This document shows, piece by piece, positions 1 through 6,688 of a stretch of 12,838 nucleotides of DNA. A program made the translations under genes and the position numbers. Below the pieces are notes generated by a model that was not told where the DNA came from, did no database searches, and was given only the letters and a program-made list of their open reading frames with translations. Origin of the DNA: Lachnospiraceae bacterium. Its GTDB lineage: Bacteria > Bacillota > Clostridia > Lachnospirales > Lachnospiraceae. The stretch covers positions 1 to 12,838 of the forward strand of contig JAFPYK010000268.1 of the NCBI GenBank assembly GCA_017412265.1, written 5' to 3'. The number at the start of each line of letters is the position of its first letter. Position 1 is the stretch's first letter.

Positions 1-350
1 TCCGTGGTGTTATAGTTGAAGAGCGATCTGGCGAGGTTGTTGACCGCGTTTTGGGCCGCTGCCATACGCGTCTGCGAACCATATCCGCCGGTCCGCGTGT
101 CCATGGAACCGGAATGGTCCAGGATCACCGTAACGTTTACGGGGTTCGGTTTCCTCTCAGATTCGCCAACCACGTCGAGCGACAGAGTGTATGTGCCATC
201 GTGATTGTCCGTGAGCAATTTTGTGTGCGGCGGTGTGCTTCCCGCAGCCGCCTTCGTGAGTTTCGGGATTGCAAGAGAAAGTACCATCATCAGCACAAGC
301 AGAAGACTGATTACGATAGCGCTTTTCTTTGCCCTAAACGAATGCTTCAT
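1..350 (-). CDS. Secreted von Willebrand factor A domain surface protein (N-terminal part only)
   Basis: The reverse strand reads open from an ATG at 350 to the window edge, giving 116 residues with no stop, so the gene continues outside. Residues 1-9 are basic (MKHSFRAKK), residues 10-29 are hydrophobic and an AKAAAG-like stretch follows, which together make a signal peptide. The sequence VTVILDHSGSMD (residues 73-84) is the first strand of a von Willebrand A fold with the metal-binding DxSxS motif at residues 78-82. An AGGAGG ribosome binding site lies 6 bases before the ATG. Secreted proteins of this kind in Gram-positive gut bacteria are often cell-wall adhesins or pilus components that bind metal and ligand through this domain. 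The C-terminus (LPXTG anchor, Cna-B repeats) is not visible, so the exact role is unknown. The leader between 378 and 421 is structured and listed separately. Confidence 0.85.
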   Translation of the reverse strand, partial: MKHSFRAKKSAIVISLLLVLMMVLSLAIPKLTKAAAGSTPPHTKLLTDNHDGTYTLSLDVVGESERKPNPVNVTVILDHSGSMDTRTGGYGSQTRMAAAQNAVNNLARSLFNYNTT

Positions 351-354
351 GTTT

Positions 355-421
355 CTCCTCCTGACTGTTTTATCGTTTCAGGAATGAGTGGTTTCCCATC
401 CATTCCTGTAAAAACCACTCA
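355..421 (-). promoter_or_regulatory. Structured leader of the von Willebrand A gene: two interlocking inverted repeats plus a possible SD-sequestering arm
   Basis: Read on the plus strand, TGAGTGGTTT (385-394) is perfectly repeated in reverse complement at 412-421 (10 bp). CAGGAATG (379-386) is repeated in reverse complement at 401-408 (8 bp). One arm of each lies inside the loop of the other, so the transcript could form an H-type pseudoknot or two competing hairpins. In addition, the transcript copy of 378-383 (TCCTGA) can pair with TCAGGA at 359-364, which overlaps the ribosome binding site (355-362). This would be a third, translation-blocking state. The pairing is seen; the regulatory role is inferred. 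No known riboswitch class was recognised. Confidence 0.4.
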
Positions 422-615
422 GCATAACAGTTACTCGATCAGAACAATGATAAGGACGCACATAAGGGCGCACTATTCCCCCTATTATTCTAATCTTGTA
501 GAACATTGTATTCCGATTTAAGCCCGATTAAAATAAACTTAAGTCTACGTTTTTCCCGATTTTTGCAATTCGTTCTTTGATATTTTTTTGTCAGAATGGC
601 AGCGAATGAAACAAC
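422..615. other. AT-rich intergenic stretch without a recognised gene
   Basis: This stretch lies between the leader of the von Willebrand A gene and the terminator of the neighbouring operon. It is clearly richer in A and T than the coding DNA around it and should hold the promoter of the surface-protein gene on the minus strand. Several weak -10-like hexamers occur, but none has a convincing -35 partner at 16-18 bp, so no promoter is called. No credible coding frame with a ribosome binding site was seen. Confidence 0.5.
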
Positions 616-657
616 AAAAAAAAGCCGGGAACCCATGCCTCAGCACAGGTCCCCGGC
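616..657 (-). terminator. Strong intrinsic terminator after the LuxR-type response regulator
   Basis: On the minus strand the transcript forms an uninterrupted 15-bp stem (GCCGGGGACCTGTGC with GCATGGGTTCCCGGC, a few G-U pairs) around a TGAG tetraloop at 624-657, followed at once by eight T residues (616-623). It starts 23 bases after the stop codon of the response regulator gene and closes the three-gene signalling operon. Confidence 0.93.
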
Positions 658-680
658 GGTCATTTTCTGCCGGAACACTG

Positions 681-1304
681 TCATTCCTTGATCACGATTC
701 CCTCGATTCTCGCGTGCAGCGCAAGCTCCAGCCGGCTCTGATATCCGGTCTTCTGGAGCATATTGGTCACATGCATCTTCACCGCCTGAACCGACACGTT
801 CATCTTCGCGGCGATCTCCTGGTTGGTCAGTCCGCCCGTCAGTTCCCGCAGCACATCCAGCTCCCTCGGAGTCAGGTCCGAGCTCGGGATATTGCCGAGC
901 TTCGTCGCCGGAGCCGCCTCCGGATAGATGCTCTCTCCGTCCATGGTCCGGTTCATGATCTCCAGGATCGGCATCTCCTGCACTTCCTTATACCAGAAGC
1001 TCTCCACTCCGATCTCCCGGGCCCGGCGCAGGAATGTGACCTCCGGCATCGATGTCACCAGGATGATCTTGATGCCCGGGTGGGCCTGCTTGATCCGCCT
1101 CGAGGCCTCCATCCCGCTGATTCCGCTGATCATCACAATGTCCATCAGGATCAGGTCCACCGGGTTCTCGTTGCAGTAGGCCACGGCAGCCTCCGCGGAG
1201 GACAGCGACGCCGCCAGCTCAAAACGGTTGGATTTCTCAATGGCAATCTCAAATACGGTGCGGGGCATCGTATAATCATCCACAATTAATACCTTAGCCT
1301 TCAT
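681..1304 (-). CDS. LuxR/NarL-family two-component response regulator
   Basis: This 207-residue protein has a receiver domain at residues 1-120 and a LuxR-type helix-turn-helix at about 143-200. The receiver shows the acidic pair D9-D10, the phospho-acceptor D55 (LILMD), T84 and K106. The output domain has the classic pattern LTPRELDVL, TNQEIAAKM, SVQAVKMHV. It should be phosphorylated by the histidine kinase encoded just upstream and then bind DNA as a dimer. The ATG at 1304 is preferred because GAGGAG lies 7 bases upstream; an upstream in-frame start at 1352 would add 16 cysteine-rich residues lying wholly inside the kinase gene. The kinase stop codon lies inside this gene (11-base overlap), so translation is probably coupled. 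A strong terminator follows. Confidence 0.93.
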   Translation of the reverse strand: MKAKVLIVDDYTMPRTVFEIAIEKSNRFELAASLSSAEAAVAYCNENPVDLILMDIVMISGISGMEASRRIKQAHPGIKIILVTSMPEVTFLRRAREIGVESFWYKEVQEMPILEIMNRTMDGESIYPEAAPATKLGNIPSSDLTPRELDVLRELTGGLTNQEIAAKMNVSVQAVKMHVTNMLQKTGYQSRLELALHARIEGIVIKE

Positions 1305-2571
1305 ATGCTTGCTCCTCTTTGTTTCCTTTGCGCAGCACGAGCTGCAGTTCATAGGCAGGCAGGGACCGGATCGTCATCGATCCCCCGGCCGCCTCGGCCA
1401 GCGCCCGTAGGTTGCGCAGGCCGCCGCCCTCCGTGATCTCTCTCTCCGGCGCTTTCCCGTTGTTGGTCAATGTCAGCACCCAGTCTTCTTCTCTCTCCTC
1501 GCAGCGGATCCGGGCCAGATCCCCCTTCGCGTGCGCGCACACGTTGGCCGCGTGGACCGCGATCGCAGACGCGATCACCTCCTGCAGGCCGGGCTCCTCC
1601 GGCAGCGCGCCCTCGATCTCGCAGGCAACGCCCAGAAGCTTCGCGGTCCGCAGGCTCTCCTCCACGGAAGTCATCTGCCGGTCGGCGCCTCCCCGGGCGA
1701 TCAGCCGGACGTTCTGCCTCCAGTCCTCCAGAACCGGTGCCGGGTCCGTCCCCTCCGGATCCTCCACCGCCCGCATGAGCGCGTAGATCGACCGCCCCAG
1801 ATCGTCATGGATCCGGCGCTTCGCCCGCAGCAGCTCCTTCTCGACCGTCATCTGTGTGATCGCCTGGTTCGTCTCCCGCAGGCGCCGGTTCACTCTCTTT
1901 AGAACCTCCTGCTTCTCCTGCAGCTCCCGCCGCATCCGGTTCTCCTCCGTGATGTCACAGGCCCGCAGCTCCGTCAGCGTCCGCCCGTCCACCTCAAACT
2001 CCTTCCGCTGCAGGTCCCAGGCAGAACCGTCCTCAAGCTCCATCAGGAGCCGCCGGTCCTCCCGCAGCAGGATGTGTACGCCGGGCAGCTCGCACGAGCC
2101 CTCCATCAGGCGGAGAAAAGCCGCCGGGCTCTGCCCTCTCGCCCCCAGCGCACGCTCCGTCAGGTCACGCATCTGCCGGTTCCTGAGCAGGACGTCCCCG
2201 TCCGCTTCCATGCAGGCATACCCTGCAGGGATCACCCTCAGTCCCTCGCGGATCGAGTGCGGCGTGATATGCTTATTTGCCCATCGCCGCCCGCTGGTAA
2301 GTATCATTGCCTCAAACATAAGCAGTAGCGCCTGCACCACGATCACCGCCCACAGCGGACAGTCCCATTCAGCATCTCCCAGGTGCATCCGGAGAAGCTC
2401 CTGAAACGTCACATAGAGCGCCAGTGCGGTAAATGCAGTCTGCAGCAGGCGCAGCACCGAATACGCTTCAAAGATCTGCATCGTCAGGAGCGCGAGCCCC
2501 ACCGCCACCTGGGCTGTCAGCAGCACAAGAATGACCTGCCTCACCAGAAGAGGTGCCTCTGAAAATGTCAT
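1294..2571 (-). CDS. Membrane sensor histidine kinase, HDDLG (NarX/DesK-like) type
   Basis: The 425-residue product has three probable membrane segments (about 12-32, 38-58, 73-92), a PAS-like stretch (about 105-205), a coiled coil (210-250), a dimerisation helix and an ATPase domain (about 325-415). The dimerisation helix carries RRIHDDLGR, with the likely phospho-histidine at H255, the hallmark of kinases that partner LuxR-type regulators. In the ATPase part the G2 box is clear (EGGGLRNLRAL, 381-391), while the G1 box is atypical: TNNGK at 369-373 instead of DNGxG. The ATG at 2571 overlaps the stop of the preceding gene as ATGA and has AAGGGGG about 7 bases upstream. A GTG at 2592 would add 7 residues and has no comparable site. 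It presumably phosphorylates the regulator encoded next. The ligand is unknown. Confidence 0.9.
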   Translation of the reverse strand: MTFSEAPLLVRQVILVLLTAQVAVGLALLTMQIFEAYSVLRLLQTAFTALALYVTFQELLRMHLGDAEWDCPLWAVIVVQALLLMFEAMILTSGRRWANKHITPHSIREGLRVIPAGYACMEADGDVLLRNRQMRDLTERALGARGQSPAAFLRLMEGSCELPGVHILLREDRRLLMELEDGSAWDLQRKEFEVDGRTLTELRACDITEENRMRRELQEKQEVLKRVNRRLRETNQAITQMTVEKELLRAKRRIHDDLGRSIYALMRAVEDPEGTDPAPVLEDWRQNVRLIARGGADRQMTSVEESLRTAKLLGVACEIEGALPEEPGLQEVIASAIAVHAANVCAHAKGDLARIRCEEREEDWVLTLTNNGKAPEREITEGGGLRNLRALAEAAGGSMTIRSLPAYELQLVLRKGNKEEQAYEG

Positions 2572-4226
2572 ATCGCATCCCCCTTCTTGCACAGCCTCAC
2601 GTAGATCAGGCCGTCCTCCTCCCGGACAGAGAGCTCCGCCCCCGCTTCCGCGAGCTCCTCCGCTCTCCAGCCGGATTCCGGTGCGGCCCCGGGATCATCG
2701 CACTCCAGCCTCATGTGGAAGCGCTCCCCCTCACACTCCAGAGAGATCAGGAGGTTCTTCATCTTCTCCTCCCCGCGCTCCAGCATCTCCTCCAGCAGGT
2801 CCTCCGCCGCGAGTGCAAGTCCCACCGGAATCCCGGCGCGCCCACGCTCGTACAGCTCGCAGTTCACCCCGAACCGCGCCATGACCCGAAACGACTCCCG
2901 GATCGAGATGCAGAGCTCCTCCGATGCCACCAGGCCATCCTGCGTGGAAAGCATCAGGTTCGACTTCCGCTTCAACTGCACTCCCAGGAGCAGAATCCTC
3001 CGGAACATCCTCCGCCTCTCCGCCAGATCCTCAGGAATCTTTCTTCCGAGCTCCTCCTCCAGCTTCACAAGCTGCGGGTAGATCGCCCTCGAGATCCGGA
3101 CATAGATCTCATTCTGCGCACGGTACCCTGCCGTGACCTCACGGATCCTGCGCTCCTGCTCCAGCAGCTGTCTCTCCTCGCCGGCCACTTCCAATACGTC
3201 CTCCAGCTCATGCGTCAGCCGGCGGATCTCACTGATATTCTCCTCCCAGATAATCGTGCCTCCGGTAACGTGTTTCGCGAAGACACGGTGGTCCGCATCG
3301 ATGTAGGTCGGCACGTTTCCCTCCGGGATGGGAAGTTTCGCAGGGATCTCTCCGCCTGCGGCCGTCTGAAGCACCGGCCTTCCCGCAGGATCCCGCATCT
3401 GCGCAGGGTAGCCGGAATTCCGGAAGATCATCTCATACTCCACGTTGCTTGGCAGCAGGTCCGTCTGGAGCATAACCTCCACGGTGCCGATGAAGAGCAG
3501 GCCGCAGATCTCCGCCAGAAAAGACCGCGATCTTCCCGGCAGAAGCCTCCCCAGTCCCAGAAGATCTGCAATCAGCAGGACATATCCAGCTGCCGCTGGG
3601 ATCATGCAGAGCCTCCAGTTCCTCTTATAGCTGCGAGAATCGTGCCTGCGGCGGATAACGGCAAATGCTCCGGCAAGCATCAGCAGGACCCAGGCCAGGG
3701 CAAGACAGCCGACGATCCCCGGCTTGTCCAGGCGGGTCCCGACCGCAAACAGTGCCTCCTCCGGGCAGAACATGCAGACAGCCGAAAGCCCCAGCCAGAG
3801 CCCCCACAGGGCAAACCGCCTGTTGGAAGGTCGCCTCTCCTCCCAGGACCCGTACACGCCCGCCAGAAACAGCCGCAGCGCGGCAGCCGTGATCACCGCG
3901 AAGAAGAGCCTCCGGAGCACCAGAAGGACGTCCGGCACGCCGGCAAAGACCTCCATGCGCAGGATCCGCAGCAGGAAAAGGAGCGCGATCAGCCCCGCGG
4001 CTCCGATCAGCTCCCTGCGAAGATAGTCCAGGGGAACGCGCCGGTTCACCGTCAGGATCCACGCGAGCATGATACCGACATAGAGCAGGCTGCTCAGGCT
4101 CCGCAGCGGCGCATACGTCTGCCCCGCGGCCTTCAGCGCCAGCGCGGCGGCAATCATGAGCACAAACCACGCGATATCCCACCGGGTCTTCGAAGGCAGA
4201 TATCTCCCACGCTTTTCCCCCGACAT
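2568..4226 (-). CDS. Multi-spanning membrane histidine-kinase-like protein lacking a visible phospho-histidine
   Basis: The 552-residue product starts at an ATG with GGAGGAG 4 bases upstream. It shows about eight hydrophobic segments (near 16-34, 46-62, 72-90, 98-122, 137-155, 169-191, 205-225, 237-253). These are followed by a PAS-like region (about 262-330), a coiled coil (330-368) and a kinase-like tail. The helix where the phospho-histidine should lie reads NEIYVRISRAIYPQLVKLEEEL (in pieces: NEIYVRISRAI at 372-382, then YPQLVKLEEEL), with no histidine. The ATPase-like part (about 425-550) lacks a clear N box and G boxes, ending in a CDDPG stretch and a short strand pattern. Because it overlaps the true kinase gene by ATGA, it probably acts as a sensor or co-receptor for that kinase rather than as a kinase itself. 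That is inference; a divergent active kinase is possible. Confidence 0.8.
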   Translation of the reverse strand: MSGEKRGRYLPSKTRWDIAWFVLMIAAALALKAAGQTYAPLRSLSSLLYVGIMLAWILTVNRRVPLDYLRRELIGAAGLIALLFLLRILRMEVFAGVPDVLLVLRRLFFAVITAAALRLFLAGVYGSWEERRPSNRRFALWGLWLGLSAVCMFCPEEALFAVGTRLDKPGIVGCLALAWVLLMLAGAFAVIRRRHDSRSYKRNWRLCMIPAAAGYVLLIADLLGLGRLLPGRSRSFLAEICGLLFIGTVEVMLQTDLLPSNVEYEMIFRNSGYPAQMRDPAGRPVLQTAAGGEIPAKLPIPEGNVPTYIDADHRVFAKHVTGGTIIWEENISEIRRLTHELEDVLEVAGEERQLLEQERRIREVTAGYRAQNEIYVRISRAIYPQLVKLEEELGRKIPEDLAERRRMFRRILLLGVQLKRKSNLMLSTQDGLVASEELCISIRESFRVMARFGVNCELYERGRAGIPVGLALAAEDLLEEMLERGEEKMKNLLISLECEGERFHMRLECDDPGAAPESGWRAEELAEAGAELSVREEDGLIYVRLCKKGDAI

Positions 4227-4255
4227 GCGACTCCTCCTTCCCCGGGCACTCCCGC

Positions 4256-4283
4256 ATTCTATCTTATTTATATTCTGTCACAA
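4256..4283 (-). promoter_or_regulatory. Candidate promoter of the three-gene signalling operon
   Basis: On the minus strand TTGTGA (4283-4278) and TAGAAT (4261-4256) are separated by 16 bases and lie about 30 bases before the ATG at 4226. The -10 matches consensus at five of six positions and the -35 at four of six. No other good candidate lies between the divergent genes. Confidence 0.5.
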
Positions 4284-4331
4284 CGAGAAGCCAAACGCAA
4301 GAAGATGCTTCTTTTCTCCCGGGCAACAATA

Positions 4332-4340
4332 TGCTATAAT
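4332..4340 (+). promoter_or_regulatory. Extended -10 promoter of the MFS transporter gene
   Basis: TGCTATAAT is a perfect extended -10 (TGn plus TATAAT). It is about 70 bases before the start codon, which leaves a leader of roughly 60 bases. No good -35 is seen at 17 bp (nearest T-rich hexamers at 4309-4317), which fits an extended -10 promoter. Confidence 0.65.
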
Positions 4341-4409
4341 CATGACAGCGAAAATGAAAAAGCGGTGCAGGATCGTGACTTTACTCTGCACCGCGTCAAA
4401 GGAGAAAGT

Positions 4410-5672
4410 ATGTTTAAAAACCTTACCAAAGAAGAACGCGCCTGGGTTCTCTACGACGTCGGCAACTCTGCCTTCACGATGCTCGCCTGCTCCCTGATCC
4501 CCATCTGGTTCAAGAGCCTGGCCATCGGCACCGCCCCCGGCCAGATCACCGGCGACCAGGCCACCGCCTATTATTCCCTGTCCATCGCGATCGTCACAGT
4601 CATCGTAGCCCTGCTGGGCCCGATCCTCGGCGCGATCGCCGACCACAAGGACACGAAGAAGATCTTCTTCACCACCGCGGTGGCGCTCGGCGTCGTCGGC
4701 TGCATCCTGAACGGCTTCGCCACCACCTGGGTCGCCTTCATCGTCATCTATATTCTCGCGAAGATCTTCTACCAGGCTTCCCTGACCTTCTACGACTCGA
4801 TGTTAAATGACGTCACTACCGAGGACCGTATGGACCAGGTCTCTTCCTATGGTTATGCATGGGGCTACATCGGCTCCTGCATCCCCTTCACGGTAGCCCT
4901 AGTCGCCTACGTGCTCGGCCCGGACATGTTCGGCAAGATCCCCGGGAACCTCTCGAAGATCATCGGCTTCACCGTCACCGGCATCTGGTGGTTCCTCGTG
5001 ACCCTCCCGCTGATCAAGAACTACAAGCAGCGCAACTACGTGGAGACCGAGAAGCACGCGATCGCCAAGGCATTTGCCAAGATCGGCCGCACCCTGAAGA
5101 AGATCGCCCTGGAAGATAAGAAGGTTCTCTTCTTCCTGATCGCCTTCTTCCTCTACATCGACGGCGTCGGGACGATCATCGACAACTGTATCAACATCGG
5201 CACGGACTTAGGCCTCAACACCGTCGGCCAGGTCATCTTCCTGCTGGCTACCCAGGTCGTCGCGTGGATCGGCTCCCTGGTCTTCGCCAGACTCTCCACG
5301 AAGCACGACACCGTGCCCCTGATCCTGGTCTGCATCGTCGGTTACTTCGCGGTCTGCCTCTACGCGCTGACCCTCTCGACGATCTGGCACTTCGGCATCC
5401 TGGCCTTCGGCGTCGGCTGCTTCCAGGGCTCGATCCAGTCGCTCTCCCGCTCCTACTATTCAAAGATCATCCCTCCGGAGAACTCCGGCGAGTACTTCGG
5501 TCTCTACGATATCTTCGCTAAGGGCGCGAGCTTCCTCGGCTCCGCGGTCATCGCGGCCGTCAAGCTCGCCGGCGGAACGATCAACATCGCCGTCGCTTCC
5601 CTCGCGGTCTTCTTCGCACTCGGATTCATCTTCCTTAAGATCTCCGACAAGCAGCCGATGAAGAACCGGTAA
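4410..5672 (+). CDS. MFS transporter of the UMF1 / Atg22-like family
   Basis: This 420-residue, strongly hydrophobic protein has about twelve membrane segments and fits the size of the family. The N-terminus carries the family's ERAWVLYDVGNSAF signature (residues 8-21), and a GPILGAIADHKDTKK loop (about 69-83) matches the MFS A-motif position between helices 2 and 3. The conserved SLSRSYYSKIIPPENSGEYF region (about 344-363) is also typical. The related yeast Atg22 exports amino acids from the vacuole; substrates of the bacterial members are mostly unknown. The ATG at 4410 has AAAGGAG 5 to 6 bases upstream. An open frame continues far upstream but lies antisense to the sensor gene. Codons end mostly in C, stronger than in the neighbours, which may mean high expression. 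It diverges from the signalling operon and could be one of its targets (inference). Confidence 0.9.
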   Translation: MFKNLTKEERAWVLYDVGNSAFTMLACSLIPIWFKSLAIGTAPGQITGDQATAYYSLSIAIVTVIVALLGPILGAIADHKDTKKIFFTTAVALGVVGCILNGFATTWVAFIVIYILAKIFYQASLTFYDSMLNDVTTEDRMDQVSSYGYAWGYIGSCIPFTVALVAYVLGPDMFGKIPGNLSKIIGFTVTGIWWFLVTLPLIKNYKQRNYVETEKHAIAKAFAKIGRTLKKIALEDKKVLFFLIAFFLYIDGVGTIIDNCINIGTDLGLNTVGQVIFLLATQVVAWIGSLVFARLSTKHDTVPLILVCIVGYFAVCLYALTLSTIWHFGILAFGVGCFQGSIQSLSRSYYSKIIPPENSGEYFGLYDIFAKGASFLGSAVIAAVKLAGGTINIAVASLAVFFALGFIFLKISDKQPMKNR

Positions 5673-5696
5673 AACTGTCTGTAAAAGCTCAAGAAG

Positions 5697-5744
5697 AAAA
5701 CAGCGATCCTGATGACGCGTTTCGTCACCGAGATCGCTGTTTTT
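5697..5744. terminator. Two-way intrinsic terminator between the convergent MFS and membrane-protein genes
   Basis: AAAACAGCGATC (5697-5708) and GATCGCTGTTTTT (5732-5744) form an 8 to 12-bp stem. An inner TGACG/CGTCA stem (5713-5717 with 5723-5727) and a small internal loop continue the hairpin. T tracts are present in both directions: TTTTT on plus, TTTT then CTTCTT on minus. It lies 24 bases after the MFS stop and 34 bases after the stop of the minus-strand gene at 5779. Confidence 0.9.
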
Positions 5745-5778
5745 CATATACGTCTTTCAGTCTTTATGGAAAGCCTTC

Positions 5779-6348
5779 TTAATCCATGCCAGTCCTTACA
5801 CTCTCCCACCAGTCGATCAGCGGCTGATCCTCGAAGATCCACAGATCATTGCTGTAGGTTCCTCGGGCACTCCCCAGCTGCAGGCTGACGGAGTCCTTTA
5901 CTGTCTCACCCTCCAGGAAACGAATCTCCACTGACACTTCCGATGCCGACTCAAGAGGTTTCTCCTGACTTAAGTCCCGGCCTGCCCTGTCCTTCCGAAT
6001 CCTGCATGCAGAAAGCGCTTCAAAGAATTCCTTCTGTTCTTCCTCTGTCAGCTCTGCCTCGTGCACTTTTCCATCCTCCGTCCACTGAACACCCACAGAG
6101 ACTGTGGTCCTCTCTCCCGGTCGTCCGCATCGATAACCCGTGTGGAACTGAACTAAGAACCACACAGCTAACACACCGATTGCCATGCAGCCGACAATCA
6201 CCGGCCATTTTCTTCCTCTGCGAAACACTAGAATCCCCAGGATCGCCATGATCAGGAGAATCACACAGATGCTCCCAAGGATTTCCATCCGGCCGCTCTG
6301 AATACCCAGAGGAAAAGGGAAAGTCATAAAAGCATGCGCGTTCCTCAT
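5779..6348 (-). CDS. Two-span membrane protein with an extracytoplasmic C-terminal domain, function unknown
   Basis: I do not recognise this 189-residue protein. It has two membrane segments (about 22-42 and 48-67) joined by a basic RRGRK loop, which by the positive-inside rule places the remaining 120 residues outside the cell. That part is mostly charged and looks folded: LTEEEQKEFFEALSACRIRK (100-119), then alternating strand-like segments and a tryptophan-rich end (IDWWESV). The ATG at 6348 is chosen because AGGAGG lies 6 bases upstream; another ATG at 6354 directly abuts that site and is too close. The gene starts 27 bases after the stop of a 38-codon gene and is probably co-transcribed with it. 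It might be an immunity, receptor or processing partner of that peptide, or a stand-alone hypothetical envelope protein. Confidence 0.8.
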   Translation of the reverse strand: MRNAHAFMTFPFPLGIQSGRMEILGSICVILLIMAILGILVFRRGRKWPVIVGCMAIGVLAVWFLVQFHTGYRCGRPGERTTVSVGVQWTEDGKVHEAELTEEEQKEFFEALSACRIRKDRAGRDLSQEKPLESASEVSVEIRFLEGETVKDSVSLQLGSARGTYSNDLWIFEDQPLIDWWESVRTGMD

Positions 6349-6375
6349 AAGCATCCTCCTTTTTTATGGCTTTTT

Positions 6376-6492
6376 TCAGCAATAATTTGCATCCAAGGAT
6401 GTATCCTTCTGATTATACAACGAACTCAGATTATGAGTGCTGTAATTAACATAACCGTCAGAAATCTGCTGATACGATTTTTTTGTTTTCAT
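6376..6492 (-). CDS. 38-residue peptide gene, function unknown
   Basis: An ATG at 6492 is preceded by AAGGAG with an 8-base spacer and opens a 38-codon frame ending in TGA at 6376. The peptide starts MKTKKSYQQISDG and ends TSLDANYC. It is rich in Tyr, Ser and Asn, has a basic N-terminus, no hydrophobic segment, and a single cysteine that is the last residue. It is followed after 27 bases by the membrane-protein gene, which has its own ribosome binding site, so the two look like an operon diverging from a TetR-type regulator. I recognise no family. The lack of a hydrophobic core argues against a simple signal peptide, toxin or membrane peptide. A signalling or modified-peptide precursor, or a small regulatory protein, is possible. 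No modification enzyme is encoded nearby, and a chance frame is not excluded. Confidence 0.6.
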   Translation of the reverse strand: MKTKKSYQQISDGYVNYSTHNLSSLYNQKDTSLDANYC

Positions 6493-6507
6493 TTCATTTT
6501 CTCCTTC

Positions 6508-6536
6508 TTGTAATCATGTTCCCAAACAATTATAAT
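6508..6536 (+). promoter_or_regulatory. Candidate promoter of the TetR-type regulator gene
   Basis: TTGTAA (6508-6513) and a perfect TATAAT (6531-6536) are spaced by 17 bases on the plus strand. Transcription would start near 6543 and leave a long leader of about 145 bases before the preferred start codon at 6689. Confidence 0.6.
6529..6534 (-). promoter_or_regulatory. Candidate -10 element of the peptide / membrane-protein operon
   Basis: On the minus strand positions 6534-6529 read TATAAT, using the same AATTATAATG sequence that gives the plus-strand -10. No good -35 is seen at 16-18 bp. It would give a leader of about 30 bases before the ATG at 6492, which is a sensible distance. Confidence 0.4.
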
Positions 6537-6542
6537 GACGTC

Positions 6543-6571
6543 TAGCGCTTATAGAGAATTCACGATCGCTA
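6543..6571. promoter_or_regulatory. Possible TetR-type operator
   Basis: TAGCG (6543-6547) and CGCTA (6567-6571) form an inverted repeat with 19 bases between the arms, directly next to the divergent -10 elements. TetR-type regulators commonly bind palindromes in such a divergent intergenic region. The arms are short, so chance is a real possibility. Confidence 0.25.
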
Positions 6572-6598
6572 AATATCCTCTGGAAACAGTATATAAAA

Positions 6599-6606
6599 GA
6601 AGGAGG
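6599..6606 (+). promoter_or_regulatory. Orphan Shine-Dalgarno-like sequence in the regulator leader
   Basis: GAAGGAGG is a near-perfect ribosome binding site, but the first ATG (6626) is 19 bases away and no ATG, GTG or TTG lies at a normal distance. A CTG at 6610 is only 3 bases away and opens a frame of 29 codons that ends with TAA at 6697-6699, overlapping the preferred TetR start at 6689. Confidence 0.3.
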
Positions 6607-6688
6607 GCGCTGCCAATCATCAAAAATGTCAAAAATGTTGATGTGTCATCAGATTCATGCCTTAATGTTGGTTTGCGCAAATACTATA

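Noticed and set aside
51..521. Plus-strand frame of 156 codons at the left edge
   Set aside because: It is antisense to the von Willebrand A gene, which has a signal peptide, a metal-binding motif and a ribosome binding site, and it runs into an AT-rich intergenic region.
2553..4409. Very long plus-strand open frame in phase with the MFS transporter gene
   Set aside because: It is antisense to the kinase-like gene, is rich in Arg/Pro/Gln/His as expected for the complement of GC-rich coding DNA, and the transporter has its own ribosome binding site and family N-terminus at 4410.
4227..4409. Known riboswitch or T-box in the transporter leader
   Set aside because: The leader is only about 60 bases after the extended -10, and no conserved riboswitch core or terminator hairpin is visible before the start codon.
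6626..6688. N-terminal extension of the TetR-type regulator from the first ATG
   Set aside because: The extra 21 residues are hydrophobic and unlike the family, and no ribosome binding site lies at a proper distance; kept as an alternative start only.
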